Below are positions 7,182 through 16,261 of a stretch of DNA of 59,331 bases, one piece after another. The translations under genes were made by a program, and so were the position numbers. The notes beneath the pieces are model-generated. The model was not told where the DNA came from. It ran no database searches and was given only the letters and a program-made list of their open reading frames with translations. Position 1 is the stretch's first letter. Every line of letters begins with the position of its first letter. This DNA is from Butyricicoccus faecihominis. GTDB taxonomy: Bacteria > Bacillota > Clostridia > Oscillospirales > Butyricicoccaceae. Location of the stretch: NCBI RefSeq assembly GCF_024462775.1, contig NZ_JANGCE010000025.1, positions 1-59,331 on the forward strand. The letters run 5' to 3'.

Positions 7182-9126
7182 GCGTATCCCCCTGATGCTT
7201 CAGCATAAAATCCTCCATTTCATCGGCCGGCATGGGCTTTGCGTAGTAAAAGCCCTGAATCTGATCCACGCCGAAATCGACGACGAGCTGCCGCTGCGCA
7301 TCGGTCTCCACGCCCTCCGCCACCACCTTCATGCCCAGCTCCGTGAACGTGCGGGACAGGTTTTTGATCGCCAGCGCGGATTTTTCACTTTCCATGGACA
7401 CCCAGACCAGACTTTTATCGAGCTTGACCGTGCCGAACGGAATGTTGATGACGGACGCGATGTTGGAATACCCCGTGCCGAAGTCGTCCAGACCCATTTT
7501 GATGCCGTACTGCATCATCTCCATCGCAAACGCGGTGACGACCTGCGTGCTTTCGGCCAGCGTGCTTTCGGTGAACTCGATCACGATCGCGCCCGGCGGC
7601 GTGTTGTTCCTGCGGATGATCTCCAGCACCCGCCCGGCCAGATCGGGCTGGTTAAACTGCACGCCGGAAAAATTGACGTGGATGGACCCCACATCGATCC
7701 CCTTTGCCAGAAGGCGGTTGATATATTGGCACACCTTATCCAGCACCACGTAGGTGATCTCGGCGATCAGGCCGGTCTCCTCCGCGATGGGGATGAATTC
7801 AAACGGCATGAGCGGCCCGATGGGCGAATGCGGGATGCGCATGAGCGATTCCGCATAGCGGAAGGTACCGGTCTTAACCGAATAGATGGGCTGGTAATAC
7901 ATTTCAAAGCTCTGCCGCGCGAGCTGCTCGCGCAGCACCTGTATGATCCTGCGCCTGCGTTCCAGCTTTTCCAGCATTTTTTGATCGCAGTAGCAGACCT
8001 GTCCGAATTTTCCCGTTTTCGCTTCGTATACGGCGTATTCGATCGCGCTGACGGTCTTTTCCAGCGTATCGCCCCGGTTGTAGGCGATAACGCCCATGAC
8101 GGCGGAAAGGACAAAGCGGTAATCCGCCGCATGCCACGGCTGCGTCATGCGGGACTGAACGCTCCGCACGCACCGCTTGATCTGCTCGACGTTCTCATTG
8201 GTAAAAAGCAAGGCGAATTCATCCCCGCTGAAACGGTACACATTGTCGCGCGGCCCGGCCTGCACTAAAAAACGGCACACCTCTTTCAGGAACTCGTCCC
8301 CCGTGATTTGGCCGCAGGTGTTGTTGATGATGCGAAAATCGCGCAGCGATACCACGACCAGCACAAAGCGTTTGTTCGGCGCGCGCTTAATCATATAGCC
8401 CAGCATGTTCAAAAGCTCCTGCCGGTTGGGCACGCCCGTCAGATAATCGACCGATATCTGCTTGTTTTGCAGGTGCAGGTAAATAATCAGCAGCGCGCAG
8501 GTCGCCGCCGAACCGGACAGGATCACATCCGGATAAAGCTGCTGCACCAGAATGACCAGCACCGCCAGCACGGGAAACGCCGCGAGGATGCGGTAGATCT
8601 TCCGGTCGATGCGGCGGTGATTGTACACGGTGACCACGATGCTTGCCAAACAGTAGGCGTAAAAGATCAAATAGGTGACGAACACCAACCGGCCCCGTTC
8701 ATAGCCCCGCGCCGCGTCGATGGTAAACAGGCTGTGCGTGAACGGGTTTACCAGCACCATGAGCGCGTAAGCCGCGCCGGGCAGCAGCCAAACGCCGACG
8801 ACGCGCCGCAGCTGCCCGTCCTGCGCGTCCGGGTAGATGACCGACACCGTGTAAAGGAAATAGGCCAGCCCCATCAGCGGCGTCAAAACATAATAGACCG
8901 TGGTGACCAGCCCGGTCAGCCAAAGCGGAATTTCGTCATACCGGTAGATCATCAGCGTGGACAGGATATTCGTCAGAATCGCGCTAAAGGTAACCAGCAG
9001 GCACCCCTGAAACATCCTGTTTTTCAGTGTGGGAAGATGGCTTCCCTTTCGGGCGTAAACCCAGATGATGCCGAGCATCACCATGGAGATCGCTTCCGCC
9101 GCAATATTCCATCTCATGACATGCAC
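7171..9126 (-). CDS. 7TM sensor with GGDEF and EAL domains
   Basis: The 651-residue protein begins with about seven membrane segments (residues 10-220), then a GGDEF domain (about 225-385) and an EAL domain (about 395-645). The cyclase motif reads SGDEF at 300-304, compatible with activity. The phosphodiesterase motif reads ESL (426-428) instead of EAL, but other elements remain: NFSGVQF, EFTES, DDFGTGYS, KLDKSL, EGVET. It should make and/or hydrolyse cyclic di-GMP in response to a membrane signal. GTG start with GGGGGG upstream. A structured leader lies at 9170-9265. CorA overlaps its 3' end. Confidence 0.85.
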   Translation of the reverse strand: MHVMRWNIAAEAISMVMLGIIWVYARKGSHLPTLKNRMFQGCLLVTFSAILTNILSTLMIYRYDEIPLWLTGLVTTVYYVLTPLMGLAYFLYTVSVIYPDAQDGQLRRVVGVWLLPGAAYALMVLVNPFTHSLFTIDAARGYERGRLVFVTYLIFYAYCLASIVVTVYNHRRIDRKIYRILAAFPVLAVLVILVQQLYPDVILSGSAATCALLIIYLHLQNKQISVDYLTGVPNRQELLNMLGYMIKRAPNKRFVLVVVSLRDFRIINNTCGQITGDEFLKEVCRFLVQAGPRDNVYRFSGDEFALLFTNENVEQIKRCVRSVQSRMTQPWHAADYRFVLSAVMGVIAYNRGDTLEKTVSAIEYAVYEAKTGKFGQVCYCDQKMLEKLERRRRIIQVLREQLARQSFEMYYQPIYSVKTGTFRYAESLMRIPHSPIGPLMPFEFIPIAEETGLIAEITYVVLDKVCQYINRLLAKGIDVGSIHVNFSGVQFNQPDLAGRVLEIIRRNNTPPGAIVIEFTESTLAESTQVVTAFAMEMMQYGIKMGLDDFGTGYSNIASVINIPFGTVKLDKSLVWVSMESEKSALAIKNLSRTFTELGMKVVAEGVETDAQRQLVVDFGVDQIQGFYYAKPMPADEMEDFMLKHQGDTHGD

Positions 9127-9366
9127 CCGCCAATCCCCCCCTACCCGCGCCCGCGTTTGCGGTTTTCAAAAATAACCCTGCCGCGTCCGGCCATTCGCCC
9201 ACGCGGCAGGAGTATTTGCCCACAGGCAGTTTTTCACGTATTTCAGCGCCGCTTCAAGCGGCCAGCGCCTTTATGCCGTGTTTTAATCTACTTTCTTTTC
9301 ATTTTACCACGATTTCAAATTTTTTCAACCTGCTTTGCGAAACCGCCGCCAAAGAAAAATCAGGAT
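9127..9366 (-). other. Structured 5' region upstream of the GGDEF-EAL gene
   Basis: No gene is seen. On the minus strand there are two possible hairpins: GCCGC arms at 9248-9262, and a 10-bp stem formed by 9211-9220 and 9177-9186 (CCTGCCGCGT and its complement) followed by GGTTATTTTTG, which resembles a weak terminator. It could be an attenuator. It does not match the cyclic-di-GMP-I riboswitch consensus as I remember it. Confidence 0.35.
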
Positions 9367-9475
9367 AAAAAGGACGCGTTACAAAATAGAAAAAACCCGC
9401 TTGTCATTCTTCGTCGCTTTGCTCCTCAGCATGGCAAGTATTTGAAGGGCTTTTTATTTTGCAACGCGTCCTTTT
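9367..9475. repeat. Long-hairpin MITE-like element, copy 2
   Basis: The ends (AAGGACGCGTTACAAAATA and its near complement ATTTTGCAACGCGTCCTTTT) match the termini of copy 1 at 4583-4761. The 109-bp copy has a shorter, rearranged core containing a GTCATTCTTCGTCGCTTTGC stretch related to the core of copy 1. Confidence 0.75.
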
Positions 9476-9543
9476 CAGTCATTATGAACCCGCCCCATCC
9501 GGCACATACTGTGATTATCATACGTGGAATGAGGAACGAAAGC

Positions 9544-10539
9544 ATGAATTTTGACGCCGTTTACTTTGAACCCGACAGCCTGACCTACGAGCTGGGCCGG
9601 CAACTGAAAGCGCAATTTGCTAATCTGCCGTGGATACCGGTGGAAAGTCATAATTCCATTTTGGAAATGCAGCAAAAGGCCAACGCCGAATTTGGCAAAA
9701 TGAAGCGAAATTTGATTATCGGCATTCGTAAGACCCATAAATATGTGGAAAACCACAAGGTTTCCGACTATTTGGTTCCCTACACCTCATCGGGCTGCAC
9801 CGCGATGTGTTTATATTGCTATTTGGTTTGCAATTATAACAAATGCGCCTACCTGCGCCTGTTTGTCAACCGCGAGCAGATGCTGGACCGCCTGATCAAA
9901 AAGGGACGCGCCAGCGAAACGCCCCTTACCTTTGAGATCGGCAGCAACAGCGATCTGGTGCTGGAAAACACCATAACGGGCAACCTGCTGTACACCATCC
10001 CCCGCTTTGCCGAGGAGGGCGCGGGCAAGCTTACGTTTCCCAGCAAATTTCACATGGTGGACAGCCTGCTGGACCTGCCCCACAGGGGCAAGGTCATTTT
10101 CCGCATGAGCGTCAATCCGCAGCCGCTGATCAGCCGCATCGAGCTTGGCACCTCGGATCTGCAAAAGCGGATCGAAGCCGTGGGCCGCATGTGCGAGGCG
10201 GGCTACCCCTGCGGGCTGCTGATCGCGCCGGTCATGCTGGTGGAGGGCTGGAAGGCCCTGTACACCGAGCTTTTGGAGCAGCTTCGCGCGGGCCTCACGG
10301 AAAAGGTGCGAAAGCAAATGTTTTTGGAGATTATTTTGATGACCTACTCCTATATCCACCGCGCCATCAACGGCGACGCGTTCCCGGGCGCGCCCGACCT
10401 GTACGACAGCAGCCTCATGACCGGCCGGGGCCGGGGCAAGTACTGCTATATCCCCACGGCCCGCGCCGAGGCCGAAGCCTATTTGCGCCAAGAGATCAAA
10501 CGGGTGCTGGGCGACGTGCATATCCTGTACGTCAGCTAG
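9544..10539 (+). CDS. splB: Radical SAM spore photoproduct lyase homologue
   Basis: The 331-residue protein aligns along its length with SplB, which repairs the thymine dimer of UV-irradiated spores. The radical SAM motif is C85-TAM-C89-LY-C92, with the flanking Tyr pair (Y91, Y93) kept. Family landmarks include SDYLVPYTSSGC, FEIGSNSDLV, TFPSKFHMVDSLLD, and RMSVNPQ. The residue matching the hydrogen-donor Cys141 of Bacillus subtilis SplB is Ser134 here. I chose ATG 9544; an in-frame ATG at 9529 is possible. Repeat copy B begins at its stop codon, whose sequence is duplicated at 11035-11044. Confidence 0.85.
   Translation: MNFDAVYFEPDSLTYELGRQLKAQFANLPWIPVESHNSILEMQQKANAEFGKMKRNLIIGIRKTHKYVENHKVSDYLVPYTSSGCTAMCLYCYLVCNYNKCAYLRLFVNREQMLDRLIKKGRASETPLTFEIGSNSDLVLENTITGNLLYTIPRFAEEGAGKLTFPSKFHMVDSLLDLPHRGKVIFRMSVNPQPLISRIELGTSDLQKRIEAVGRMCEAGYPCGLLIAPVMLVEGWKALYTELLEQLRAGLTEKVRKQMFLEIILMTYSYIHRAINGDAFPGAPDLYDSSLMTGRGRGKYCYIPTARAEAEAYLRQEIKRVLGDVHILYVS
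10530..10539. repeat. 10-bp flanking direct repeat of element B, left copy
   Basis: CGTCAGCTAG contains the last codons and stop of splB and recurs at 11035-11044 directly after the right end of the element. This is a clean target-site duplication. Confidence 0.75.
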
Positions 10540-11034
10540 CAATGTCATTAAGATAAGAATGAGCAAGTATTAAGTGGGTAGCAAACGCCCTTTGGGCTTC
10601 CCCCGACGAGGCATATGCGTAAACTTTAGTAACGCGCACACAGAGCGCCCTACAGAACCAGTTGATCTTATCTCGTTTAAATGACATTCGTCCAAAGCGC
10701 GCGATCTGGCCTTCCCCCCACGAGGGCATATGCGTAAACTTAAGCTGCGCGCGCGATCTAGCCTTCCCCCCACGAGGGGAAGGTGGCGCGCGCCGCAGGC
10801 GCGTGACGAATGGGGGGCGTAACAAATAGCGCATTGAAAGGTTACTGCGCACATCAATGCCAATGGTTCTTGCGCCCCCCATCAGTCACGGCTTCGCCGT
10901 GCCAGCTTCCCCTCGTCGGGGGAAGCCCAAATGCATACGCTGCTTCAGTTTACGCATATGCCCTCATTTGGGGGAAGGCCAAAGGGCGGCGCTATGTTGT
11001 ATAGGAGTCAGTTATTCTTAACTGACTGACATTG
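10540..11034. repeat. Mosaic palindromic repeat element, copy B, with terminal inverted repeats
   Basis: This is the most complete copy (495 bp). The left end CAATGTCATTAAGATAAG and the right end (reading inward on the other strand CAATGTCAGTCAGTTAAG) form imperfect terminal inverted repeats. The interior repeats the family modules, including two GCATATGCGTAAACTT units, hairpins of CCTTCCCCCCACGAGG type, and the GGGGGGCGTAAC / GCGCCCCCC pair. There is no gene inside. Flanked by 10-bp direct repeats. Confidence 0.85.
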
Positions 11035-11044
11035 CGTCAGCTAG
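11035..11044. repeat. 10-bp flanking direct repeat of element B, right copy
   Basis: CGTCAGCTAG, identical to 10530-10539, immediately follows the element end. Confidence 0.75.
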
Positions 11045-11053
11045 GCGCGTTTT

Positions 11054-13636
11054 TCAGGTCATATCGTCCCGCAAAGCGTCAATGATATTTTCTTTTTTGA
11101 GCTTGCCGACGGCATACACCATGGTGATCCATATGATGAGCAGCACGCTGCACACGCTGATCCCGATACTGGCCCAAGGCAGCACAAATTCGATATGGTC
11201 CGCCCCGCCGATGAACATGCCCTTGTAAATCAGCCAAGAACAGAGGGCCGCGACCGGCAGACCGATCAGCAGCGCCCGCGCGCCGTAAAAAGCGCACTCC
11301 ACGCGCATCATGCGGTTAAACGACCGGTCCGACATCCCCACGGAGCGGAGCATGGCAAGCTCCCGGCGGCGCAGCTTCAGGTTGGTGGAGATGGTGTTGA
11401 ACACATTGGCCGCCGCGATCAGCGAGATCATCACGATGAACGTATAGGCGAAAACGTTCGCAATAAAGATATAGTTGCGGCTTTCGCTCAGCGCCTGCTG
11501 CATGTTCATCAGGTTATACGCGGCGGTAACGCCCGCGTCCTCCACAATCGCCTTCATGGCCGCGGTGGACGCGGCGGGCGTTTGCGACCGGAAGGTCATG
11601 CCCTTGGCCCTGATTTCCGAAAAGCCGCCCACGGGGGCCAGTCGGTCTTGCAGCGACCACGGCGCCAGCACCTGAAAGATATAGGGCTGTTTTTCATAGG
11701 TACCCACCGTCATCGGGGGAATATCCGGCACCACGGCCTCTACCAAAGTCATGCGGACCGGCTGGGCCTGCTCCGTTTCACCGCTCGCCTTGGGGGTAAT
11801 GGCGGCGTCCAGCTCGGAGCCTTGAAACAGGTCGGCAAACTCCGTCACCTCGTGCAGGCGGTTGTTCTCTAGGTCCATTTTGGCGACTGCGAGAAGCTTC
11901 GCGTTCGGCCCGGTATATTCGTCCGTAGGCAGGCCGAGCTCCCGTACCATGGCGAGATAGGAGCCGTCGTCCAGAAACTGCACCATCATTTGCAGCTTTA
12001 CCTCTTCATCCGGCGCGTAGCCCCCTACGGTTTGCCAGTAAGCGTCCGTCAGCCGGTCCGCCGGGACCGTGCAGGTATAATCCACACAGACCTGATAGCC
12101 GCTCTCTTGCACGCCGTCGACGTTTTTGAGCCGGTCGTAAAGCGCCAGCATGGGGCCGTCTTCCATGTCGATTGTGCCAAAGCCGATGTCGTAGGTGGTG
12201 AACACGATCGCCTGCTCCGATGCCTGCTTCAAATCCATCACGAACGAGCTGGTCGTGACAAACAGCACGACGCTCAAAACAAGGGACAGCACGATGCTGC
12301 GGTAGCGCTTCTTGTTCCGCTTAAAATTTTTCAGCGCAAGGCTGCCTTCCAGACCGTATAGGCGCTGGGCCAGCCCTGATATTTTGACATCCCCGGCCTG
12401 CACCTTGACCTCGTTTGTCTGGCGGATGCAGTCCATTACCGGCATGCGCGCGACCCTTTTCGCCGGCAGATAGGCCGAGATCAGGATCGTCGCCAGACTG
12501 ACGGCCGCCGCGAGGAGAATAGCGGGCAAGGACACGGTTAGGGTAAGCGATACGCCGGCGTAGAGGATATCCTTAAAGTTTTTGGATACCGCCGCGATCA
12601 CAACGCCCATACCCGCGATACCCGCCGCTACGCCGATCGGGATGCCGACCGCGCCGATGCAAAGCCCCTCGAACAGCACCGAGCCGCGCAGCTGTCCGGC
12701 CGTGGCCCCCACGGAGGACAGGATGCCGATTTGCTGCGTGCGCTCGTTCAAGGAGATGCTGAAAGCGTTGTAGATTAAAAAAATAGAGCCCAGCATGATA
12801 ATCGCGATCACGATACCGCCGACCGCGTACAACAGCGTGTTGAACAGCGTGTCATCGGAAAGCCCCATGAACCGCAAAAGCTCCTCGTTCAGCACCACGG
12901 TGCGCCCGCCGGCGGCGCTCGCCACATAGGCGTGAACCTGACGCGGCTTTTGCAGGGTGACGTACAGGCTGAGGCTGTCCGCTTCGTCTTCCGCGGCGGC
13001 CGTTGTGATCAGGGTGTAGCCGGGCGCGGAACGCTCCTCAAACGTTGGCCTTTCGCAAATGCCGACGACCGTATAGGTTTTCTCCGCCGTGGGGCGCAGT
13101 TGTTCGGCTCCCGCGCGGTACGGATCGTGCTGGCTGAGCGCCGCGTCCCCCGCCGTTCGCTTTCCGACCGCGAGGGTGAGCGTATCGCCCACCGCGATCT
13201 TTACGCCGCCGTTTGCGGCAACATGCGAAGGGACGAGGATTTCCCCGCCGTTCTCCGGCAGCCTGCCGGAAACAAGGCGTATGGGCAGGGCGCTCCACGC
13301 TTCGCCGCTGAATCCGGCGACGAACAGATAGGGCTTTTCCGGATTTTGTCCGCCCTCCAGCGCCGCGTAGCCGATATTTTCAAACGCGGCGGCGCTCGCC
13401 TCCGCATCGTCCCGTGCCCGCTCCTGCGCGAAGGCGGGGTCGACGTCCAAAAACGCCGCGTGCCAGCCGCCGTATTTCTGGGCCGCGCCGTTCACCATAT
13501 AGTGCAGCAGAGAAACGCCAAAGGTCGTGACCGCTGTGAGCATGGCGGCGGACAGGATCACGCCGATCACCGTCACGATCGTGCGGGTGCGGCTTTTTCT
13601 CATGCTTTGCAGGGCGACCTTATGAAAAATGTTCAT
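11054..13636 (-). CDS. FtsX-like ABC transporter permease
   Basis: The 860-residue permease has a membrane anchor near residues 17-40, a large extracellular domain, then three membrane segments with the FtsX signature (about 270-400, including LNERTQQIGILSSVGAT). A second anchor near 450 with another extracellular domain follows, then a final three-helix FtsX domain (about 730-850, with RRRELAMLRSVGMS). This duplicated FtsX layout is typical of transporters for peptide antibiotics, lipoproteins or cell-wall signals. Its ATG overlaps the stop of the ATPase gene (ATGA, 13633-13636). A two-component system precedes it, suggesting response to envelope or antimicrobial-peptide stress. Confidence 0.85.
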   Translation of the reverse strand: MNIFHKVALQSMRKSRTRTIVTVIGVILSAAMLTAVTTFGVSLLHYMVNGAAQKYGGWHAAFLDVDPAFAQERARDDAEASAAAFENIGYAALEGGQNPEKPYLFVAGFSGEAWSALPIRLVSGRLPENGGEILVPSHVAANGGVKIAVGDTLTLAVGKRTAGDAALSQHDPYRAGAEQLRPTAEKTYTVVGICERPTFEERSAPGYTLITTAAAEDEADSLSLYVTLQKPRQVHAYVASAAGGRTVVLNEELLRFMGLSDDTLFNTLLYAVGGIVIAIIMLGSIFLIYNAFSISLNERTQQIGILSSVGATAGQLRGSVLFEGLCIGAVGIPIGVAAGIAGMGVVIAAVSKNFKDILYAGVSLTLTVSLPAILLAAAVSLATILISAYLPAKRVARMPVMDCIRQTNEVKVQAGDVKISGLAQRLYGLEGSLALKNFKRNKKRYRSIVLSLVLSVVLFVTTSSFVMDLKQASEQAIVFTTYDIGFGTIDMEDGPMLALYDRLKNVDGVQESGYQVCVDYTCTVPADRLTDAYWQTVGGYAPDEEVKLQMMVQFLDDGSYLAMVRELGLPTDEYTGPNAKLLAVAKMDLENNRLHEVTEFADLFQGSELDAAITPKASGETEQAQPVRMTLVEAVVPDIPPMTVGTYEKQPYIFQVLAPWSLQDRLAPVGGFSEIRAKGMTFRSQTPAASTAAMKAIVEDAGVTAAYNLMNMQQALSESRNYIFIANVFAYTFIVMISLIAAANVFNTISTNLKLRRRELAMLRSVGMSDRSFNRMMRVECAFYGARALLIGLPVAALCSWLIYKGMFIGGADHIEFVLPWASIGISVCSVLLIIWITMVYAVGKLKKENIIDALRDDMT

Positions 13637-14316
13637 GACCGCGCCCTCACGTCCCGCACCACCGCGCCGTCCGCGATGGTGATGATGCGGTCCGCCTGCA
13701 AGGCGATGCTTTCGTCATGCGTGACGAGCAGCAGCGTCTGCCCGTATAGGCGATTGCTTTCCTTCAGCAGCTTGATGATCTCGTGCCCGTTGCGGCTGTC
13801 CAAGCTGCCGGTGGGTTCGTCGGCCAGCATGACCTGCGGCGCGTTCATCAAAGCGCGCCCGATGGCGACGCGCTGCTGCTGCCCGCCCGAAAGCTGGTTG
13901 GGCAGGTGCGTTCTGCGCTCCTGCAACCCGAGCAGATCGAGCAGGTCGTTCAGCCGCTCCCGGTTCACCTTCCGCTTGTCCATTAAAATGGGCAGGGTGA
14001 TGTTTTCCACCACGTTCAGGGTCGGGATCAGGTTGTGAAACTGATAGATCAGGCCGACCTGCCGCCTGCGGAAAATGGCTAGGTTGTCATTGTTCCCCGC
14101 ATAGACGTCCTGCCCGTCCAAATATACCTTTCCGCTGGTCGGCATGTCCACGCCGCCGATGATGTGCAGCAAGGTGGATTTGCCCGAACCGGAGGAGCCG
14201 ATGATGGCGGTAAACTCGCCCTTTTCAATGGTCAGCGATACATGGTCCAGCGCGGTGACCTGATTTTCGCCCTTGCCGTAGACCTTGCATAGATCTTCCA
14301 CTCTTAAAAAATCCAT
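13633..14316 (-). CDS. ABC transporter ATP-binding protein (MacB/LolD type)
   Basis: The 227-residue ATPase has Walker A GSSGSGKST (about 40-48), Q-loop in YQFHNLIPTL, signature LSGGQQQRVAIGRALM, Walker B VMLADEPTG and an H-loop in THDESIA. It has the length and sequence style of ATPases paired with FtsX/MacB permeases. Strong ribosome site AAGGAG. The stop overlaps the permease start by 4 bases. Together with the kinase and regulator upstream it forms a four-gene unit reading leftward from about 16062. Confidence 0.92.
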   Translation of the reverse strand: MDFLRVEDLCKVYGKGENQVTALDHVSLTIEKGEFTAIIGSSGSGKSTLLHIIGGVDMPTSGKVYLDGQDVYAGNNDNLAIFRRRQVGLIYQFHNLIPTLNVVENITLPILMDKRKVNRERLNDLLDLLGLQERRTHLPNQLSGGQQQRVAIGRALMNAPQVMLADEPTGSLDSRNGHEIIKLLKESNRLYGQTLLLVTHDESIALQADRIITIADGAVVRDVRARS

Positions 14317-14399
14317 TATGTGAGTCTCCTTTTTTCATGGTTTACCCATATCATAGCGCTTTCGGCTCACATTCCGGTGACTTTTTCGTGAGAGATTCG

Positions 14400-15389
14400 T
14401 CACTTGGGGAAACGAAGGGCAAATACCGCGCCGCCCTGCGGATGGTTTTTGGCCGTGACCGTCCCGCCCTGCCGCGTGACGATCATTTTGCACAGGGCCA
14501 GACCGATGCCGTACCCTTTCGTTTCCGCGTTTTTGCCGCGGTAAAACCGTTCAAACAAATGGGGCAGCTCTTGTTCCGCAAAGCCCGCGCCGCTGTCGCG
14601 GATCGTAAACTCGGTAAACAGCGGGTTGTCCTCGCAGCGGATTTCGATTGCTCCGCCGTCGCCCGCGCTTTCCATGCAGTTTTTCAGAATATTCCGAACA
14701 GCCTCCGACAGCCAGCCCGGGTCGCCCCAAATCCGCACCCCCTTGGGCACGTCCGTTTGCAGCGCGATATCGTGCAGCTCCATCGGGATCAGAAGCGGCC
14801 GAAGCGCGGCGCGGATCAGCTCGTCCGCCTCGATTTGCCCGCTCTGGAAAACCACGATGCCCGCGTCCAAACGGGCCAGCTTCAGCAGCGAGGTAAGCAG
14901 CCAATCCATCTGGACAAACAGTTGCTCCGCTTCGCGCAGCAGGGCCTTTCGTTCGTTCTCATCCGGGGCGTTTTCCAGCAGCGAAAGAAGCAGGTTCGCG
15001 GACGTGAGCGGCGTGCGAAGCTGGTGCGCGATATCGGCCAGCGAATCGGCAAGGTGCTCCTTTTCTTTTTTCAGCGCGTCGTTTTGCTCCCGAATGCGCG
15101 AGGTCATCTTGGTGATCTCGCTGTTTAAGATGGAAAGCTCGCCCTCGTCCGATTCCGCGATATACAGGCGGTCCGCGTGATGGAGCACCAGATCGATCTG
15201 ACCCGCGATCTGCGCCAAGCTTTTGTACCGCGCTTTGGTGAATATGAAAAACGCCGCGCCAAAGGCAGCGGCGGTGCAGACGGCGAGGACCCCCGCCGCT
15301 GTATTGATCGCAAAGCCCAGCGCCACGGCGGCTGCGGCGATCAGGGCGAAGCAAACGGCAAACCGCCGAAACTCTCTATTCCGAAGCAT
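14400..15389 (-). CDS. Sensor histidine kinase
   Basis: The 329-residue membrane kinase has two adjacent N-terminal membrane segments (about 10-28 and 31-52) with almost no extracellular loop, then a dimerisation helix with the phosphorylated His in DIAHQLRTPLTS (H122) and a HATPase domain (N-box NILKNCMES, G-boxes DSGAGF and GYGIGLAL). Kinases with such short intramembrane sensing domains often respond through a partner ABC transporter, and one is encoded next. The start overlaps the regulator's 3' end by 14 bases, with GGAGG upstream. Confidence 0.9.
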   Translation of the reverse strand: MLRNREFRRFAVCFALIAAAAVALGFAINTAAGVLAVCTAAAFGAAFFIFTKARYKSLAQIAGQIDLVLHHADRLYIAESDEGELSILNSEITKMTSRIREQNDALKKEKEHLADSLADIAHQLRTPLTSANLLLSLLENAPDENERKALLREAEQLFVQMDWLLTSLLKLARLDAGIVVFQSGQIEADELIRAALRPLLIPMELHDIALQTDVPKGVRIWGDPGWLSEAVRNILKNCMESAGDGGAIEIRCEDNPLFTEFTIRDSGAGFAEQELPHLFERFYRGKNAETKGYGIGLALCKMIVTRQGGTVTAKNHPQGGAVFALRFPK

Positions 15390-16062
15390 GGCCGCCTCCC
15401 AATCGGTACCCCGTCCCGCGCACGGTTAGAATGATACGCGGGTTAGCGGGGTCGCTTTCTATTTTCTCCCGCAAGCGTTTGATATACACGGTCAAGGTGT
15501 TGTCATTGACAAACTCGCCCGCCGCGTCCCACAATTCGTCCAGCAGCCGTCCCCGCGTGAGGATGCTTTTGGGGTTATTGAGAAACACCAGCAATAAGCG
15601 GTACTCCAAGGCGGAAAGAAAGACCTCGCCGCCGTCTTTTTTCACCACGCCGCTCGCGGTATCGACAAACAGGCCGCCTATCTCGGCGGCGGTCGGCGCG
15701 CGTTTGCTTTTCCGCAGGGCGGCGGCGATGCGCGCCATCAATTCACGCGGCCGAAAGGGCTTTGTGATATAGTCGTCCGCGCCGATGTTCAAACCGGTGA
15801 CAACGCTCGCCTCATCGCCCGAAGCCGTTAAAAAGATCACGGGGATATCCTGCTTTTCTTTAATTTCCGTACAAACCGAAAAGCCGTTTCCGTCAGGCAG
15901 CGAAATATCGACCAGCGCCAGATCGAACCGATCCCCGCCGAGCAAGCCGAGCGCCTCCGCCCGCGTGGACGCATGCGCGACCGTGAACCCCTCCGCGCGG
16001 AGCAAAAGCACCAAATTTTTGGCGATCGCCTTGTCATCTTCAACCAAAAAAATCTGCGACAC
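15376..16062 (-). CDS. OmpR-family response regulator
   Basis: The 228-residue regulator has an N-terminal receiver with acidic pocket E8-D9-D10 and phospho-acceptor D52 (DISLPDGNG), and a C-terminal winged-helix DNA-binding domain (about 130-222, with NDNTLTVYIKRLREKI). GTG start with AGGAGGGG upstream. It is first in the regulator-kinase-ATPase-permease operon, so the promoter should lie in 16063-16261. That gap also carries an 11-bp hairpin (TTTCCGCAAGG, 16161-16171 with 16183-16193) without a T run. Confidence 0.9.
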   Translation of the reverse strand: MSQIFLVEDDKAIAKNLVLLLRAEGFTVAHASTRAEALGLLGGDRFDLALVDISLPDGNGFSVCTEIKEKQDIPVIFLTASGDEASVVTGLNIGADDYITKPFRPRELMARIAAALRKSKRAPTAAEIGGLFVDTASGVVKKDGGEVFLSALEYRLLLVFLNNPKSILTRGRLLDELWDAAGEFVNDNTLTVYIKRLREKIESDPANPRIILTVRGTGYRLGGGHASE

Positions 16063-16261
16063 GATTTGTCCCCTCCTGTCCGCATGAGCGAAGTCTCTAT
16101 TCTAGGCTTTCCGGTTGGGCATCGCCATAGGCTCACATTGTGTTGAATAGGTGCGCCAGATTTCCGCAAGGCGTGGTTGGGCCCTTGCGGAAAACGCTCC
16201 TCTAGCCAAGAAACCGGAATTTTGTTAGGTGCGTCTTTTAACAATAAGGCGCAGTTGCAAA

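Noticed and set aside
6931-8268. 445-codon plus-strand open frame
   Set aside because: It overlaps CorA and GGDEF-EAL on the opposite strand, whose motifs are unmistakable. No ribosome site or recognisable domain.
9170-9265. Cyclic-di-GMP-I riboswitch before the GGDEF-EAL gene
   Set aside because: The conserved aptamer blocks and tetraloop-receptor pattern are not found. Only generic hairpins remain.
8308-9543. Long open frame on the plus strand running in-frame into splB
   Set aside because: It is antisense to the GGDEF-EAL gene and crosses the hairpin repeat at 9367. The composition is shadow-like (many Arg, His, Gln) and SplB homology begins only at 9544.
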